DNA of 64,000 bases from Mycobacterium sp. GA-2829 (GCF_001499965.1 NZ_LQIT01000001.1:310001-374000); one strand, 5' to 3'. Counted from the first letter of the stretch, positions 34,908-44,282 are shown. Notes: a model not told the origin generated them from the letters alone. Made by a program: numbers and translations.

Positions 34908-37640
34908 GTGAGCCCCGCAGCGACCAAGAACACGGCGAGCCAGAAGACAGCCGCCAAGGCGGATGACAAGCCGACATTGATGCTGCTGGACGGCAACTCG
35001 CTGGCCTACCGCGCCTTTTACGCGCTGCCCGCGGAGAACTTCAAGACCCAGGGCGGGCTGACCACCAACGCGGTCTACGGCTTCACCGCGATGCTGATCA
35101 ACCTGCTGCGCGACGAACAGCCCAGCCACGTGGCGGCCGCGTTCGACGTCTCCCGGCAGACCTTCCGCATCGACAAGTACCCCGAGTACAAGGCAGGCCG
35201 GTCGAAGACGCCCGACGAGTTCCGCGGGCAGATCGACATCACCAAGGAGGTGCTGGCGGCACTCGGCATCGGGGTGCTGGCAGAACCCGGTTTCGAGGCC
35301 GACGACATCATCGCCACGCTGGCCACCCAGGCCGAGGCGGAGGGGTACCGGGTGCTCGTCGTCACCGGCGACCGCGATGCGCTGCAGCTCGTCAGCGACG
35401 ACGTGACCGTGCTCTACCCCCGCAAGGGCGTCAGCGAGCTGACCCGGTTCACCCCCGAGGCGGTGCTCGAGAAGTACGGGCTCACCCCACAGCAGTATCC
35501 CGACTTCGCGGCCCTGCGCGGCGACCCCAGTGACAACCTGCCCGGCATCCCCGGCGTGGGGGAGAAGACGGCGACCAAGTGGATCGCCGAGTACGGGTCG
35601 CTGCAGGCGCTCGTGGACAACGTCGACAAGGTCAAGGGCAAGGTCGGCGACGCGCTGCGGGCCAACCTGTCGCACGTGGTGCTCAACCGGGAACTCACCG
35701 ACCTGGTCAAGGACGTCCCGCTCCCGCACACCCCGGACACGCTGCGGGTGCAGCCCTGGAACCGCGACCAGATCCACCGCCTCTTCGACGACCTGGAGTT
35801 CCGGGTGCTGCGCGACCGGTTGTTCGAGACGCTGGCCGCCGTCGAACCCGAGGTGGAGCACGGGTTCGACGTGCGCGGCAAGGCGCTCGAGCGCGGTGAG
35901 CTCGCCGCCTGGCTGTCCGAACACAGCCTCGGCAACCGGTTCGGCATGGCCGTCGTCGGTACGCACCTGGCCTACGACGCCGACGCCACCGCGCTGGCCA
36001 TCGTCGCCTCCGACGGCGACGGACGCTACATCGACACCGCGACGCTGGACCCCGACGACGAGGCCGCGCTGGCGTCCTGGCTGGCCGATCCGGGCCCGCC
36101 GAAGGCGTTGCACGAGGCGAAGCTCGCCATCCACGATCTGGCCGGGCGCGGGTGGACGCTGCGCGGAGTCACCTCCGACACCGCGCTGGCCGCCTACCTC
36201 GTGCGTCCCGGCCAGCGCAGCTTCAGCCTCGACGATCTGTCGCTGCGCTACCTGCGCCGCGAACTGCGCGCGGACAACCCTGCGCAACAACAACTCTCGC
36301 TGCTCGACGACAGCGAGGGCGGCGACGACCAGGCGATCCAAACCCTGATCCTGCGCGCGGTGGCGGTGCTCGACCTCGCCGACGCCCTCGACGAGGAACT
36401 CGCGCGGATCGACTCGTCGTCGCTGCTGGGCCGCATGGAGCTGCCGGTGCAGCGGGTGCTCGCCGACATGGAGCACATCGGCATCGCCGTCGACATCGAC
36501 CAGCTGCGCGCGCTGCAGAGCGAGTTCGCCGACCTGATCCGCGACGCCGCCGAAGCCGCCTACGCGGTGATCGGCAAGCAGATCAACCTCGGGTCCCCGA
36601 AACAGCTGCAGGCGGTGCTGTTCGACGAACTCGAGATGCCCAAGACGAAGAAGACCAAGACCGGCTACACCACCGACGCCGACGCGCTGCAGTCCCTGTT
36701 CGACAAGACCGGTCACCCGTTCCTGCAGCATCTGCTCGCCCACCGCGACGCCACCCGACTCAAGGTCACCGTCGATGGGCTACTGAACTCCGTGGCCTCC
36801 GACGGGCGCATTCACACCACGTTCAACCAGACGATCGCCGCGACCGGCCGGCTGTCGTCGACCGAGCCGAACCTGCAGAACATCCCGATCCGCACCGAGG
36901 CGGGCCGGCGCATCCGCGACGCATTCGTGGTAGGCCAGGGTTATGCCGAGCTCATGACCGCCGACTACAGCCAGATCGAGATGCGCATCATGGCGCACCT
37001 GTCGCAGGACGCCGGGCTGATCGAGGCGTTCAACACCGGCGAGGACCTGCACTCGTTCGTCGCGTCGCGGGCGTTCGACGTCCCGATCGACGAAGTGACA
37101 CCGGATCTGCGGCGTCGCGTCAAGGCGATGTCCTACGGCCTGGCGTACGGGTTGAGCGCCTACGGGCTCGCCGCGCAGCTCAAGATCTCGACCGAAGAGG
37201 CCAAGGTCCAGATGGACCAGTACTTCGCACGGTTCGGCGGCATCCGCGACTACCTCCGCGACGTCGTCGACCAGGCCCGTAAGGATGGCTACACCTCGAC
37301 GGTGTTCGGCCGTCGGCGCTATCTGCCCGAACTCGACAGCAGCAACCGCAACGTGCGCGAAGCCGCCGAGCGGGCCGCGCTCAACGCCCCGATCCAGGGC
37401 AGCGCCGCCGACATCATCAAGGTCGCGATGATCGACGTCGACCAGGCGATCAAGGACGCCGGGCTGAAGTCGCGGATGCTGCTGCAGGTGCACGACGAGC
37501 TGCTGTTCGAGGTCGCCGAGGGGGAGCGGGACACGCTCGAGGCGCTGGTGCGCGACAAGATGGGCAGTGCCTACCCGCTCGACGTGCCGCTGGAGGTCAG
37601 CGTCGGATACGGCCGCAGCTGGGACGCGGCGGCGCACTGA
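34908..37640 (+). CDS. polA: DNA polymerase I
   Basis: 910 aa from GTG 34908; an upstream in-frame extension lies inside lysR. Fills gaps after excision repair and removes RNA primers. The N-terminal 5'-nuclease domain (about 25-320) has LLDGNSLAYRAFYALP, FEADDIIATLA and RGDPSDNLPGIPGVGEKTA. The middle domain (about 330-520) lacks the acidic residues of a 3'-5' exonuclease, as in other mycobacterial PolA. The polymerase domain has motif A TADYSQIEMRIMAHLS, motif B RRRVKAMSYGLAYGLSAYG and motif C LQVHDELLFEV. Near in position to uvrB and uvrA, whose products create the gaps it fills. Confidence 0.98.
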   Translation: MSPAATKNTASQKTAAKADDKPTLMLLDGNSLAYRAFYALPAENFKTQGGLTTNAVYGFTAMLINLLRDEQPSHVAAAFDVSRQTFRIDKYPEYKAGRSKTPDEFRGQIDITKEVLAALGIGVLAEPGFEADDIIATLATQAEAEGYRVLVVTGDRDALQLVSDDVTVLYPRKGVSELTRFTPEAVLEKYGLTPQQYPDFAALRGDPSDNLPGIPGVGEKTATKWIAEYGSLQALVDNVDKVKGKVGDALRANLSHVVLNRELTDLVKDVPLPHTPDTLRVQPWNRDQIHRLFDDLEFRVLRDRLFETLAAVEPEVEHGFDVRGKALERGELAAWLSEHSLGNRFGMAVVGTHLAYDADATALAIVASDGDGRYIDTATLDPDDEAALASWLADPGPPKALHEAKLAIHDLAGRGWTLRGVTSDTALAAYLVRPGQRSFSLDDLSLRYLRRELRADNPAQQQLSLLDDSEGGDDQAIQTLILRAVAVLDLADALDEELARIDSSSLLGRMELPVQRVLADMEHIGIAVDIDQLRALQSEFADLIRDAAEAAYAVIGKQINLGSPKQLQAVLFDELEMPKTKKTKTGYTTDADALQSLFDKTGHPFLQHLLAHRDATRLKVTVDGLLNSVASDGRIHTTFNQTIAATGRLSSTEPNLQNIPIRTEAGRRIRDAFVVGQGYAELMTADYSQIEMRIMAHLSQDAGLIEAFNTGEDLHSFVASRAFDVPIDEVTPDLRRRVKAMSYGLAYGLSAYGLAAQLKISTEEAKVQMDQYFARFGGIRDYLRDVVDQARKDGYTSTVFGRRRYLPELDSSNRNVREAAERAALNAPIQGSAADIIKVAMIDVDQAIKDAGLKSRMLLQVHDELLFEVAEGERDTLEALVRDKMGSAYPLDVPLEVSVGYGRSWDAAAH

Positions 37641-37641
37641 G

Positions 37642-38451
37642 GTGACGGAGCACCCCTTCGACGCCGCGGTCGCGCTCGAACCGGTGTTGCACGCCGGTCA
37701 CTGGCGCGGGCACACCCACCCGGATTGGGCCAACATGGTCGGACCGTTCGGCGGGATGACCGCCGCGGTCCTGCTGCACGCCGTCGAGAAACACCCCGAC
37801 CGCATCGGTGAACCGGTCGCGCTGACCGTCAACTACGCGGCACCCGTGGCCGACGGCGCCTTCGACGTCGTGGCCACCTGCATCCGGACCAACCGCACCA
37901 ACCAGCACTGGGTCGTCGAGCTCCGGCAGGACGGGGCGGTGAAGACGAACGCCACCGCCGTCTTCGGCACCCGCCGCGACACGTGGTCGGACACCGAAGC
38001 CACCATGCCGGAGGTGCCCGCGCCCGATCGTGTCGCCGAATCCGGGCTGCCCGACATCATCGTGTGGGCAGGCAACTACGAGACGCGGTATGTCGAAGGC
38101 GGCGTGCCCGGCGAAGGCGCGGGTCCGGCGCCGTCGTCGGCGACGACGCTGTGGGCGCGCGACCGCCGGGGTCGCGGACTCGACTTCCCGGCGCTCACGG
38201 CGATGAGCGACATCTTCTATCCGCGGGTGTTCCTGCGGCGGGGTGCGATCTCACCGGCCGGCACCATCTCGATGACCATCTACTTCCACGCCGACTCCGC
38301 AGCGCTCGGCGCCGTCGGCGACGACTACGTGCTCGCCCGCACCCGCGGCAACCGGTTCTCCCGCGGCTACTTCGACCAGTCCGCCGAATTGTGGAGCCGC
38401 GCAGGCGAACTGCTCGTCACCACCCACCAGGTGGTCTACTTCAAGGCCTGA
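37642..38451 (+). CDS. Acyl-CoA thioesterase-like double hot-dog protein
   Basis: 269 aa from GTG 37642, 1 bp after the polA stop. Two hot-dog repeats: the first has WANMVGPFGGMTAAVLLHAVEKHP and LTVNYAAPVADG, the second ISMTIYFHADSAAL and LWSRAGELLVTTHQVVYFK. It belongs to the thioesterase-like superfamily related to TesB but is distinct from the two TesB proteins in the window. The substrate is presumably an acyl-CoA; the activity is unproven. It overlaps the 3' end of the PrsW-like gene by 16 bp. Confidence 0.75.
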   Translation: MTEHPFDAAVALEPVLHAGHWRGHTHPDWANMVGPFGGMTAAVLLHAVEKHPDRIGEPVALTVNYAAPVADGAFDVVATCIRTNRTNQHWVVELRQDGAVKTNATAVFGTRRDTWSDTEATMPEVPAPDRVAESGLPDIIVWAGNYETRYVEGGVPGEGAGPAPSSATTLWARDRRGRGLDFPALTAMSDIFYPRVFLRRGAISPAGTISMTIYFHADSAALGAVGDDYVLARTRGNRFSRGYFDQSAELWSRAGELLVTTHQVVYFKA

Positions 38452-39545
38452 CCCGCGCGCGCGGCGTACAGCGCGTAGGTCTCCTCGTGCAGCAGGCCCA
38501 CGACGCGGGCGTCGCCGAACCCGCGGTCGATGCGGTCGCGGACGAACGCCAGCTCGACCACCTGGTTGGCGAACCTCGCCACCGACCGGGCGGCCGGTGC
38601 ACCGCCGACCCGCCGCGCCTCTGCGATCGCGCGTTTGCGGGTCGCCAGCGATCCGAGCCAACTCGCCTCGGCGGGCGTCAGCAGGCCGGCGGCCACCATG
38701 CCCGGCAGTTTGGCCGCCACGATCTGCTGCTCGCGACGGCGACTGCGGACCGCGAGCACGATCGCGAGCCCGAAGATCGGCATCATCCAGAACACGTACA
38801 GGCCGAAGTACGCCCCGGCGCCGAACATCGAGGAGCCGTTCCACATCGCGTGCAGCAGCACCGCGCCGGCGTAACCGAGCAGCAGGAAGCCGATGCGGGC
38901 GGCGGTGTCGCGCCGGTTCAGCGCGTACCAGACGCCGATCGCGAACGCCGTCGTGAACAGCGAATGCGCGAACGGCGCCATGATGAGCCGCAGGGCCGCG
39001 GTGAGCAGCGAGTCGGCCAGCGATTCGCCGTTGGCGATGTAGAGGATGTCCTCGAGCCAGGCGAAACCGGCGCCGACCAACCCCGCGTAGACCAGGCAGT
39101 CGGTCAGCGAGTTCATCTCGCGGCGGCGGGCGCCGGTCATCATCACCAGCAGGAAGAGCCCCTTGGCCGCTTCCTCGGTCAACGGGGCGCCCAGTGCCAG
39201 CGTCACCGGGCTGGTGCCGGTGTCGCCGACGGCGGGATGGATCCACGCCTCCAGGACCAGTTGCAGCACCGCCGAGACGACGACGGCCACCGAGGTGCCC
39301 CAGACGAACGCGAACACCAACAGCCGCGGCGGCTCGGGTTCCCAGCGGTCCAGCCACAGATAGGCCAGCACGACGACGGTCATCGCGACGCTGGACAACA
39401 CGAACCCGACGGCGGTGCCGACCGGGTTCACCGCCGTCAACAGGATGACCAGCAGACCGGTGAGCGTGCCGAGGGCGATCAACACGCCCAGAGGTGCGCC
39501 GACGTCACGCACCCGTCGGGTCCAGGGGGCGCCGGGGTGAGACAC
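38436..39545 (-). CDS. PrsW-family intramembrane metalloprotease
   Basis: 369 aa from GTG 39545; the frame is open upstream but poor in coding character. About eight helices. The PrsW/CAAX-protease-type motifs are in order: EE in LTEEAAKGL, the acidic motif WLEDILY, His in APFAHSLFTT, and HAMWN. In Bacillus, PrsW performs site-1 cleavage of an anti-sigma factor, but the target here is unknown. A cytoplasmic tail of about 100 residues follows the last helix. The gene is divergent from the SnoaL operon. Confidence 0.82.
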   Translation of the reverse strand: MSHPGAPWTRRVRDVGAPLGVLIALGTLTGLLVILLTAVNPVGTAVGFVLSSVAMTVVVLAYLWLDRWEPEPPRLLVFAFVWGTSVAVVVSAVLQLVLEAWIHPAVGDTGTSPVTLALGAPLTEEAAKGLFLLVMMTGARRREMNSLTDCLVYAGLVGAGFAWLEDILYIANGESLADSLLTAALRLIMAPFAHSLFTTAFAIGVWYALNRRDTAARIGFLLLGYAGAVLLHAMWNGSSMFGAGAYFGLYVFWMMPIFGLAIVLAVRSRRREQQIVAAKLPGMVAAGLLTPAEASWLGSLATRKRAIAEARRVGGAPAARSVARFANQVVELAFVRDRIDRGFGDARVVGLLHEETYALYAARAGQALK

Positions 39546-39593
39546 CCGAGCAGGGTAGCCGGAATACGTCGTGGCGCAGCACGGTTGACGCAA

Positions 39594-39615
39594 TACGAGA
39601 CGGTATCGTCTCGTA
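39594..39615 (+). promoter_or_regulatory. Perfect 9-bp palindrome, likely TetR operator of the 39633-41484 operon
   Basis: TACGAGACG (39594-39602), spacer GTAT, CGTCTCGTA (39607-39615). TTGACG (39585-39590), a -35-like hexamer, stands just before it and the ribosome binding site AGGAGGAG (39619-39626) just after, so a bound repressor would block the promoter. The operon ends in a TetR-family gene, which makes autoregulation the simplest reading. Confidence 0.8.
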
Positions 39616-39632
39616 ATTAGGAGGAGATCCCG

Positions 39633-40088
39633 ATGACCGACCGCGACCGCCGCCGGCGCGCTCACCAGACCATCGACCGGCTCACGAAGGCGCTACTGGC
39701 CCACGACATGTCCGCATTCGCCGACCAGTGGGCGCCCGACGGCACCATGAGCTTCCCGTTCGCGCCGCCCGGGTGGCCGGCGCCCGTCGGCCGCGAGGCC
39801 GTGCGGGCCTATCTCGCCGACTACACCGACACCGTCGACGTCCGCGCCGTCACTCGGATGACGCGGCACGACACCACCGACCCCGACACGGTCATCCTCG
39901 AATGGGCCGTCACCGGGGTCGCCGTCAAGACGGGCCTGCCATACGACATCGCGTACGTCGCCGTGATCACCGTCGGCCCCGACGGGATCGTCGCCTACCG
40001 CGACTACTGGAATCCGCTCGCGGCCGCCGCCGCACTCGGCGGCGTCGATGAGATGCGAGCCGCGTTCGACGCGCAGGTCCGGCGATGA
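39633..40088 (+). CDS. SnoaL-like / NTF2-fold protein
   Basis: 151 aa, ATG 39633, 6 bases after AGGAGGAG. Cone-shaped NTF2 fold features: an N-terminal helix TIDRLTKALLAHDMSAFADQWAPDGTMSFPF, VGREAVRAYLADYTD, and a C-terminal sheet ending PDGIVAYRDYWNPLA. Such proteins bind or isomerise small hydrophobic molecules. First gene of a three-gene operon (ATGA overlaps) with an NmrA-like reductase and a TetR regulator. The set looks like an inducible response to a small electrophile or aromatic compound; the inducer is unknown. Confidence 0.82.
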   Translation: MTDRDRRRRAHQTIDRLTKALLAHDMSAFADQWAPDGTMSFPFAPPGWPAPVGREAVRAYLADYTDTVDVRAVTRMTRHDTTDPDTVILEWAVTGVAVKTGLPYDIAYVAVITVGPDGIVAYRDYWNPLAAAAALGGVDEMRAAFDAQVRR

Positions 40089-40900
40089 GCGGCGCGGTTC
40101 TCGTCCTCGGCGCCACCGGCAACACGGGCAGCGCGGTGATCGACGCGCTGGGGCGTTCACCGGAGGTCCGCGCCGCGAGCAGGCACGGCCACCACCGCTT
40201 CGACTGGGCCGATCGCACGACCTGGGACGACGCCCTCGACGGAGCGGATCGGATGTACCTGGTCGCGCCGGTCGGCGATCCGGATCCGATGACCGCGGTC
40301 GGCCCGTTCCTCGAGCGGGCCGTCGCCGCGGGCGTGCGGCGGGTGGTGGCGTTGAGTTCGTCGGCGGTCGCATTCGGCGATCCGGGCCTGGGGGAGGTGG
40401 CCGCCGCCGTGCGCGACGCATTCGGTGAGTGGGAGATCCTGCGCCCGTCCTGGTTCATGCAGAACTTCACCGGTCGGCACCCGATCGCCGACAGCATCCG
40501 CCGCAACGGCGAATTCGTCACGGCCGCCGGGCGCGGTCGACTGGCGTTCATCGACGCCCGTGACATCGGACGCACCGCGGCGCACCTGCTCACCGCGGCA
40601 GAAGCGCGGTGCGAGGAACACCTGCTGACGGGGCCGGAGGCGCTCACGTACGACGACGCCGCCGCCATCGTCGCGGCGGCGACCGGCCGGGCGGTCCGCC
40701 ACCGTGCCGTCGATCACGACCGCCTCGTCGCCGTCCTCGTCGCCGCCGGATACGACGCCGCCTTCGCCACGGTGCTCGCCGCGCTCGACGCGCTGGTCCG
40801 CGAGGGCGGCCAGGCCGTCGTCGCCGACACCGTCGAGCGGCTCACCGGAACACCCCCGCGCCGCTTCGCCGACTACCTGCGCGCGGTGCAGCCGGTATGA
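40085..40900 (+). CDS. NmrA-like NAD(P)-binding oxidoreductase
   Basis: 271 aa. Rossmann motif VLVLGATGNTGSAVIDAL at the N-terminus (GxxGxxG type), then VVALSSSAV and ILRPSWFMQNF, typical of the NmrA/quinone oxidoreductase-like atypical short-chain dehydrogenases. It lacks an obvious YxxxK catalytic pair. ATG overlaps the previous stop (ATGA), and its own stop overlaps the TetR start in the same way. Probably reduces or senses a small molecule together with the SnoaL-like product. Confidence 0.84.
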   Translation: MSGAVLVLGATGNTGSAVIDALGRSPEVRAASRHGHHRFDWADRTTWDDALDGADRMYLVAPVGDPDPMTAVGPFLERAVAAGVRRVVALSSSAVAFGDPGLGEVAAAVRDAFGEWEILRPSWFMQNFTGRHPIADSIRRNGEFVTAAGRGRLAFIDARDIGRTAAHLLTAAEARCEEHLLTGPEALTYDDAAAIVAAATGRAVRHRAVDHDRLVAVLVAAGYDAAFATVLAALDALVREGGQAVVADTVERLTGTPPRRFADYLRAVQPV

Positions 40901-41484
40901 ACGCCGGACGGCCCCGCGACGCGCGGGTCACCGAGTCGATCCTCGTGGCGGTGCTCGACGAACTCGCCGACAAGGGATTCGGCGGGTTGACGATGGACGC
41001 CGTCGCCCGCCGCGCCGGCGTCGGCAAGAGTGCGCTGTACCGGCGGTGGCCCTCCAAGGTCGAGATGACCGCCGATCTGATGCGGACGCTGAGCGTCCCC
41101 ACCGAGCCCGCACCGGACACCGGGTCGCTCCCCGGTGACGTGCGGGCCCTGCTCGACGACGTCGTCGGCTGGTTGACCGACGACCGGGTCCGCCGCGTCT
41201 ACCCGGACCTGCTCGCCGAGGCCCAGCGCACCCCGACGCTCGCCGACGCCCTGATGACCTACGTCGGCCGGCCCCGGCGGGCCCGTGGGTTCGCCGTCCT
41301 CGAGCGCGCCGCAGATCGCGGAGAATTGGCCGTCGACGCTGATCAGGACGTTATCGTGGACGCGATGGGGGCGCTGGTGTTCTGGCGGCTGATCGCGCTG
41401 GGGCAGCCGGTGACCGCCGCGCACCTGGACCGGGTGACCACCGCGATCTGTGCGATGGCACGCGGTGCCGCACCGCGCGGCTGA
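40897..41484 (+). CDS. TetR/AcrR-family repressor
   Basis: 195 aa from ATG 40897 (the upstream frame lies in the reductase gene). N-terminal HTH: TESILVAVLDELADKGFGGLTMDAVARRAGVGKSALYRRWPSK, a canonical TetR domain. The ligand domain (about 70-195) is of the TetR_C_16-like type with LLDDVVGWLTDDRVRRVYPDLLAEAQ. It is last in an operon whose promoter carries a perfect palindrome, so it most likely represses its own operon. Confidence 0.92.
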   Translation: MNAGRPRDARVTESILVAVLDELADKGFGGLTMDAVARRAGVGKSALYRRWPSKVEMTADLMRTLSVPTEPAPDTGSLPGDVRALLDDVVGWLTDDRVRRVYPDLLAEAQRTPTLADALMTYVGRPRRARGFAVLERAADRGELAVDADQDVIVDAMGALVFWRLIALGQPVTAAHLDRVTTAICAMARGAAPRG

Positions 41485-41603
41485 CCGGGTTTGTCCTGCG
41501 TGGACCGAGTCGAGTAGCCTGAACGAGTACCTGTGTGCGCGATCTCAGGTCACGAACCAATCACCTGTACCTACGAGAAAACCTGTCCGGAGCAACCCAC
41601 CAC

Positions 41604-43043
41604 ATGCCAAGTCCCTCCGTCACCTCGCCGCAAGTAGCCGTCAACGACATCGGCTCGGCTGAGGACTTCCTCGCCGCCATCGACAAGACCATCAAATACT
41701 TCAACGATGGCGACATCGTCGAAGGGACGATCGTCAAGGTCGATCGCGACGAAGTACTCCTAGACATCGGTTACAAGACCGAAGGCGTCATCCCTTCCCG
41801 CGAGCTCTCCATCAAGCACGACGTCGACCCCAATGAGGTTGTGTCCGTCGGCGACGAGGTGGAAGCCCTGGTCCTCACCAAGGAGGACAAGGAAGGCCGC
41901 CTGATCCTGTCCAAGAAGCGTGCACAGTACGAGCGCGCCTGGGGCACCATCGAAGAGCTCAAGGAAAAGGACGAGGCCGTCAAGGGCACCGTCATCGAGG
42001 TCGTCAAGGGCGGCCTGATCCTCGACATCGGCCTGCGCGGCTTCCTGCCCGCATCGCTGGTGGAGATGCGTCGCGTCCGCGATCTGCAGCCGTACATCGG
42101 CAAGGAGATCGAGGCCAAGATCATCGAGCTCGACAAGAACCGCAACAACGTGGTGCTCTCGCGCCGCGCGTGGCTGGAGCAGACCCAGTCCGAGGTCCGC
42201 AGCGAGTTCCTCAACCAGCTGCAGAAGGGCGCCATCCGCAAGGGTGTCGTGTCCTCGATCGTCAACTTCGGCGCGTTCGTCGATCTCGGCGGTGTCGACG
42301 GCCTGGTGCACGTCTCCGAGCTGTCCTGGAAGCACATCGACCATCCGTCCGAGGTCGTCACCGTGGGCGACGAGGTCACCGTCGAGGTCCTCGACGTCGA
42401 CATGGACCGCGAGCGGGTTTCGCTGTCGCTCAAGGCGACTCAGGAAGATCCGTGGCGCCACTTCGCCCGCACCCACGCGATCGGCCAGATCGTGCCGGGC
42501 AAGGTCACCAAGCTGGTGCCGTTCGGTGCGTTCGTCCGCGTCGAAGAGGGCATCGAGGGTCTGGTGCACATCTCGGAGCTGTCCGAGCGCCACGTCGAGG
42601 TCCCGGACCAGGTCGTCACCGTCGGCGACGACGCGATGGTCAAGGTCATCGACATCGACCTGGAGCGTCGCCGGATCTCGCTGTCGCTCAAGCAGGCCAA
42701 CGAGGACTACACCGAGGAGTTCGACCCGTCGAAGTACGGTATGGCCGACAGCTACGACGAGCAGGGCAACTACATCTTCCCCGAGGGCTTCGACTCCGAG
42801 ACCAACGAATGGCTCGAAGGTTTCGAGAAGCAGCGTGAGGAGTGGGAGTCCCGCTACGCCGAGGCCGAGCGCCGGCACAAGATGCACACCGCGCAGATGG
42901 AGAAGTTTGCCGCCGCCGAGGCCGAGGAGGCCTCGCGTCCGGTGTCGAACGGTTCGTCTCGCTCGGAGGAGTCGACCGGCGGAACGCTCGCCAGCGACGC
43001 CCAGCTCGCCGCTCTGCGCGAGAAGCTGGCTGGCAACGCCTAA
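41604..43043 (+). CDS. rpsA: 30S ribosomal protein S1
   Basis: 479 aa from ATG 41604. Binds mRNA on the small subunit and supports trans-translation. Four S1 repeats are visible: starts near GDIVEGTIVKVDRDEVLLDIG (about 36), DEAVKGTVIEVVKGGLILDIG, GAIRKGVVSSIVNFGAFVDLG and GQIVPGKVTKLVPFGAFVRVE. An acidic, low-complexity C-terminal tail follows, as usual in mycobacteria (E. coli has six repeats). The tail region is where pyrazinamide-related RpsA changes have been discussed in M. tuberculosis, a contested claim. A strong hairpin follows the stop. The 119-bp gap before it is moderately AT-rich, with no motif I can name. Confidence 0.98.
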   Translation: MPSPSVTSPQVAVNDIGSAEDFLAAIDKTIKYFNDGDIVEGTIVKVDRDEVLLDIGYKTEGVIPSRELSIKHDVDPNEVVSVGDEVEALVLTKEDKEGRLILSKKRAQYERAWGTIEELKEKDEAVKGTVIEVVKGGLILDIGLRGFLPASLVEMRRVRDLQPYIGKEIEAKIIELDKNRNNVVLSRRAWLEQTQSEVRSEFLNQLQKGAIRKGVVSSIVNFGAFVDLGGVDGLVHVSELSWKHIDHPSEVVTVGDEVTVEVLDVDMDRERVSLSLKATQEDPWRHFARTHAIGQIVPGKVTKLVPFGAFVRVEEGIEGLVHISELSERHVEVPDQVVTVGDDAMVKVIDIDLERRRISLSLKQANEDYTEEFDPSKYGMADSYDEQGNYIFPEGFDSETNEWLEGFEKQREEWESRYAEAERRHKMHTAQMEKFAAAEAEEASRPVSNGSSRSEESTGGTLASDAQLAALREKLAGNA

Positions 43044-43057
43044 GCAGTAACTCCAGT

Positions 43058-43092
43058 ACGACCGCCCCGGCTCACCGAGCCGGGGCGGTCGT
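43058..43092 (+). terminator. Intrinsic terminator hairpin after rpsA
   Basis: A perfect 16-bp stem, ACGACCGCCCCGGCTC (43058-43073), with loop ACC and the complementary arm at 43077-43092. It is 14 bp after the rpsA stop. The tail is CGTTC, not a U tract, which is the usual mycobacterial form of terminator. Confidence 0.85.
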
Positions 43093-43120
43093 CGTTCAAG
43101 GGCCCTGACACACTGGTGCG

Positions 43121-44278
43121 GTGCTGAGAATCGGATTGACCGGAGGTATCGGGGCGGGCAAGTCGACGGTGTCCGCGACGTTCGCGGACTGCGGCGGCGT
43201 GGTCGTCGACGGCGACGTCATCTCTCGCGAGGTCGTCGAACCGGGGACCGAGGGGCTGGCCGCCCTGGTCGAGGCCTTCGGTGACGACATCCTGCTGCCT
43301 GACGGTGCGCTCAACCGACCGGCGTTGGCGGCCAAGGCTTTTCAGGACGACGAACAGCGTGCCAAGCTGAACGGCATCGTGCATCCGCTGGTGGGCAAGC
43401 GACGTCAGGAGATCATCGACTCGGTCGCGCCGGGCACCGTCGTCGTCGAGGACATCCCGCTGCTGGTGGAAACCGGTATGGCGCCGTTCTTTCCGCTCGT
43501 CGTGGTGGTCTGGGCCGACGAGGAGACCCGGGTGACCCGCCTGATCAAACGCGGCCTGCCCGAACACGACGCACGCGCACGGATGAAGGCGCAGGCGACC
43601 GACGAGCAGCGCCGCGCGATCGCCGATGTCGTGCTGGACAATTCGGGCACCCAGGAGGAGATCGTCGCGGCCGCGCGCCGGCTGTGGGAGGAGCGGGTGC
43701 TGCCGCTGGCCGAGAACATCCGCACCGGTCAGCGGGTGTGTGTCGAACCGAAGCTGGTGCCGCACGATCCGGCCTGGGCCGCCGACGCGCAGCGAATCAT
43801 CAACCGGCTCAAGGCCGCCGGTGGTGCGAAGGTGCTGCGGGCCGACCACGTGGGGTCCACCGCGGTCGCCGGACTGGACGCCAAGAACGTCGTCGACGTC
43901 CAGGTGACGGTGGCCTCGCTCGACGATGCCGACGAGATCGCCGGGGCGTTGGCCGCCGTCGGGTACCCGCGGGTGGACGGCGTCGACTCCGACGTCGCGC
44001 ACGACGACAGCGGCCGGTGGGGCAAACGGCTGCACGGCGCGGCCGACCCGGGTCGCCCGGCCAACATCCACATCCGCGTCGACGGCTGGCCCAACCAGCG
44101 GTTCGCGCTGCTGTTCCCGGCGTGGCTGGCCGCCGAACCCACGGCCCGAGAGGAGTACCTCCAGGTCAAGCGTGCCGCGTTGACGGCCCCGGATTATGCC
44201 GAGGCCAAGGAGCCGTGGTTCGCCCAGGCCTATCCCACGGCGCTGGCGTGGGCCGAGGAGACCGGCTGGCGCCCCTGA
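43121..44278 (+). CDS. coaE: Dephospho-CoA kinase fused to a GrpB/UPF0157 domain
   Basis: 385 aa, GTG 43121. Final step of CoA synthesis: ATP-dependent phosphorylation of dephospho-CoA. P-loop GLTGGIGAGKST at residues 5-16, then DADVI-type DGDVISREVVEPG and LNRPALAAKAF. About residue 205 begins a second domain: VCVEPKLVPHDPAWAADAQRI, VDHVGST-like ADHVGSTAVAGLDAKNVVDVQV, and REEYLQVKRAAL, the GrpB/UPF0157 (nucleotidyltransferase-like) family. The same fusion is present in Rv1631. The second domain's role is uncertain; in M. tuberculosis it has been reported to help folding or regulation of the kinase. Confidence 0.96.
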   Translation: MLRIGLTGGIGAGKSTVSATFADCGGVVVDGDVISREVVEPGTEGLAALVEAFGDDILLPDGALNRPALAAKAFQDDEQRAKLNGIVHPLVGKRRQEIIDSVAPGTVVVEDIPLLVETGMAPFFPLVVVVWADEETRVTRLIKRGLPEHDARARMKAQATDEQRRAIADVVLDNSGTQEEIVAAARRLWEERVLPLAENIRTGQRVCVEPKLVPHDPAWAADAQRIINRLKAAGGAKVLRADHVGSTAVAGLDAKNVVDVQVTVASLDDADEIAGALAAVGYPRVDGVDSDVAHDDSGRWGKRLHGAADPGRPANIHIRVDGWPNQRFALLFPAWLAAEPTAREEYLQVKRAALTAPDYAEAKEPWFAQAYPTALAWAEETGWRP

Positions 44279-44282
44279 CGGG

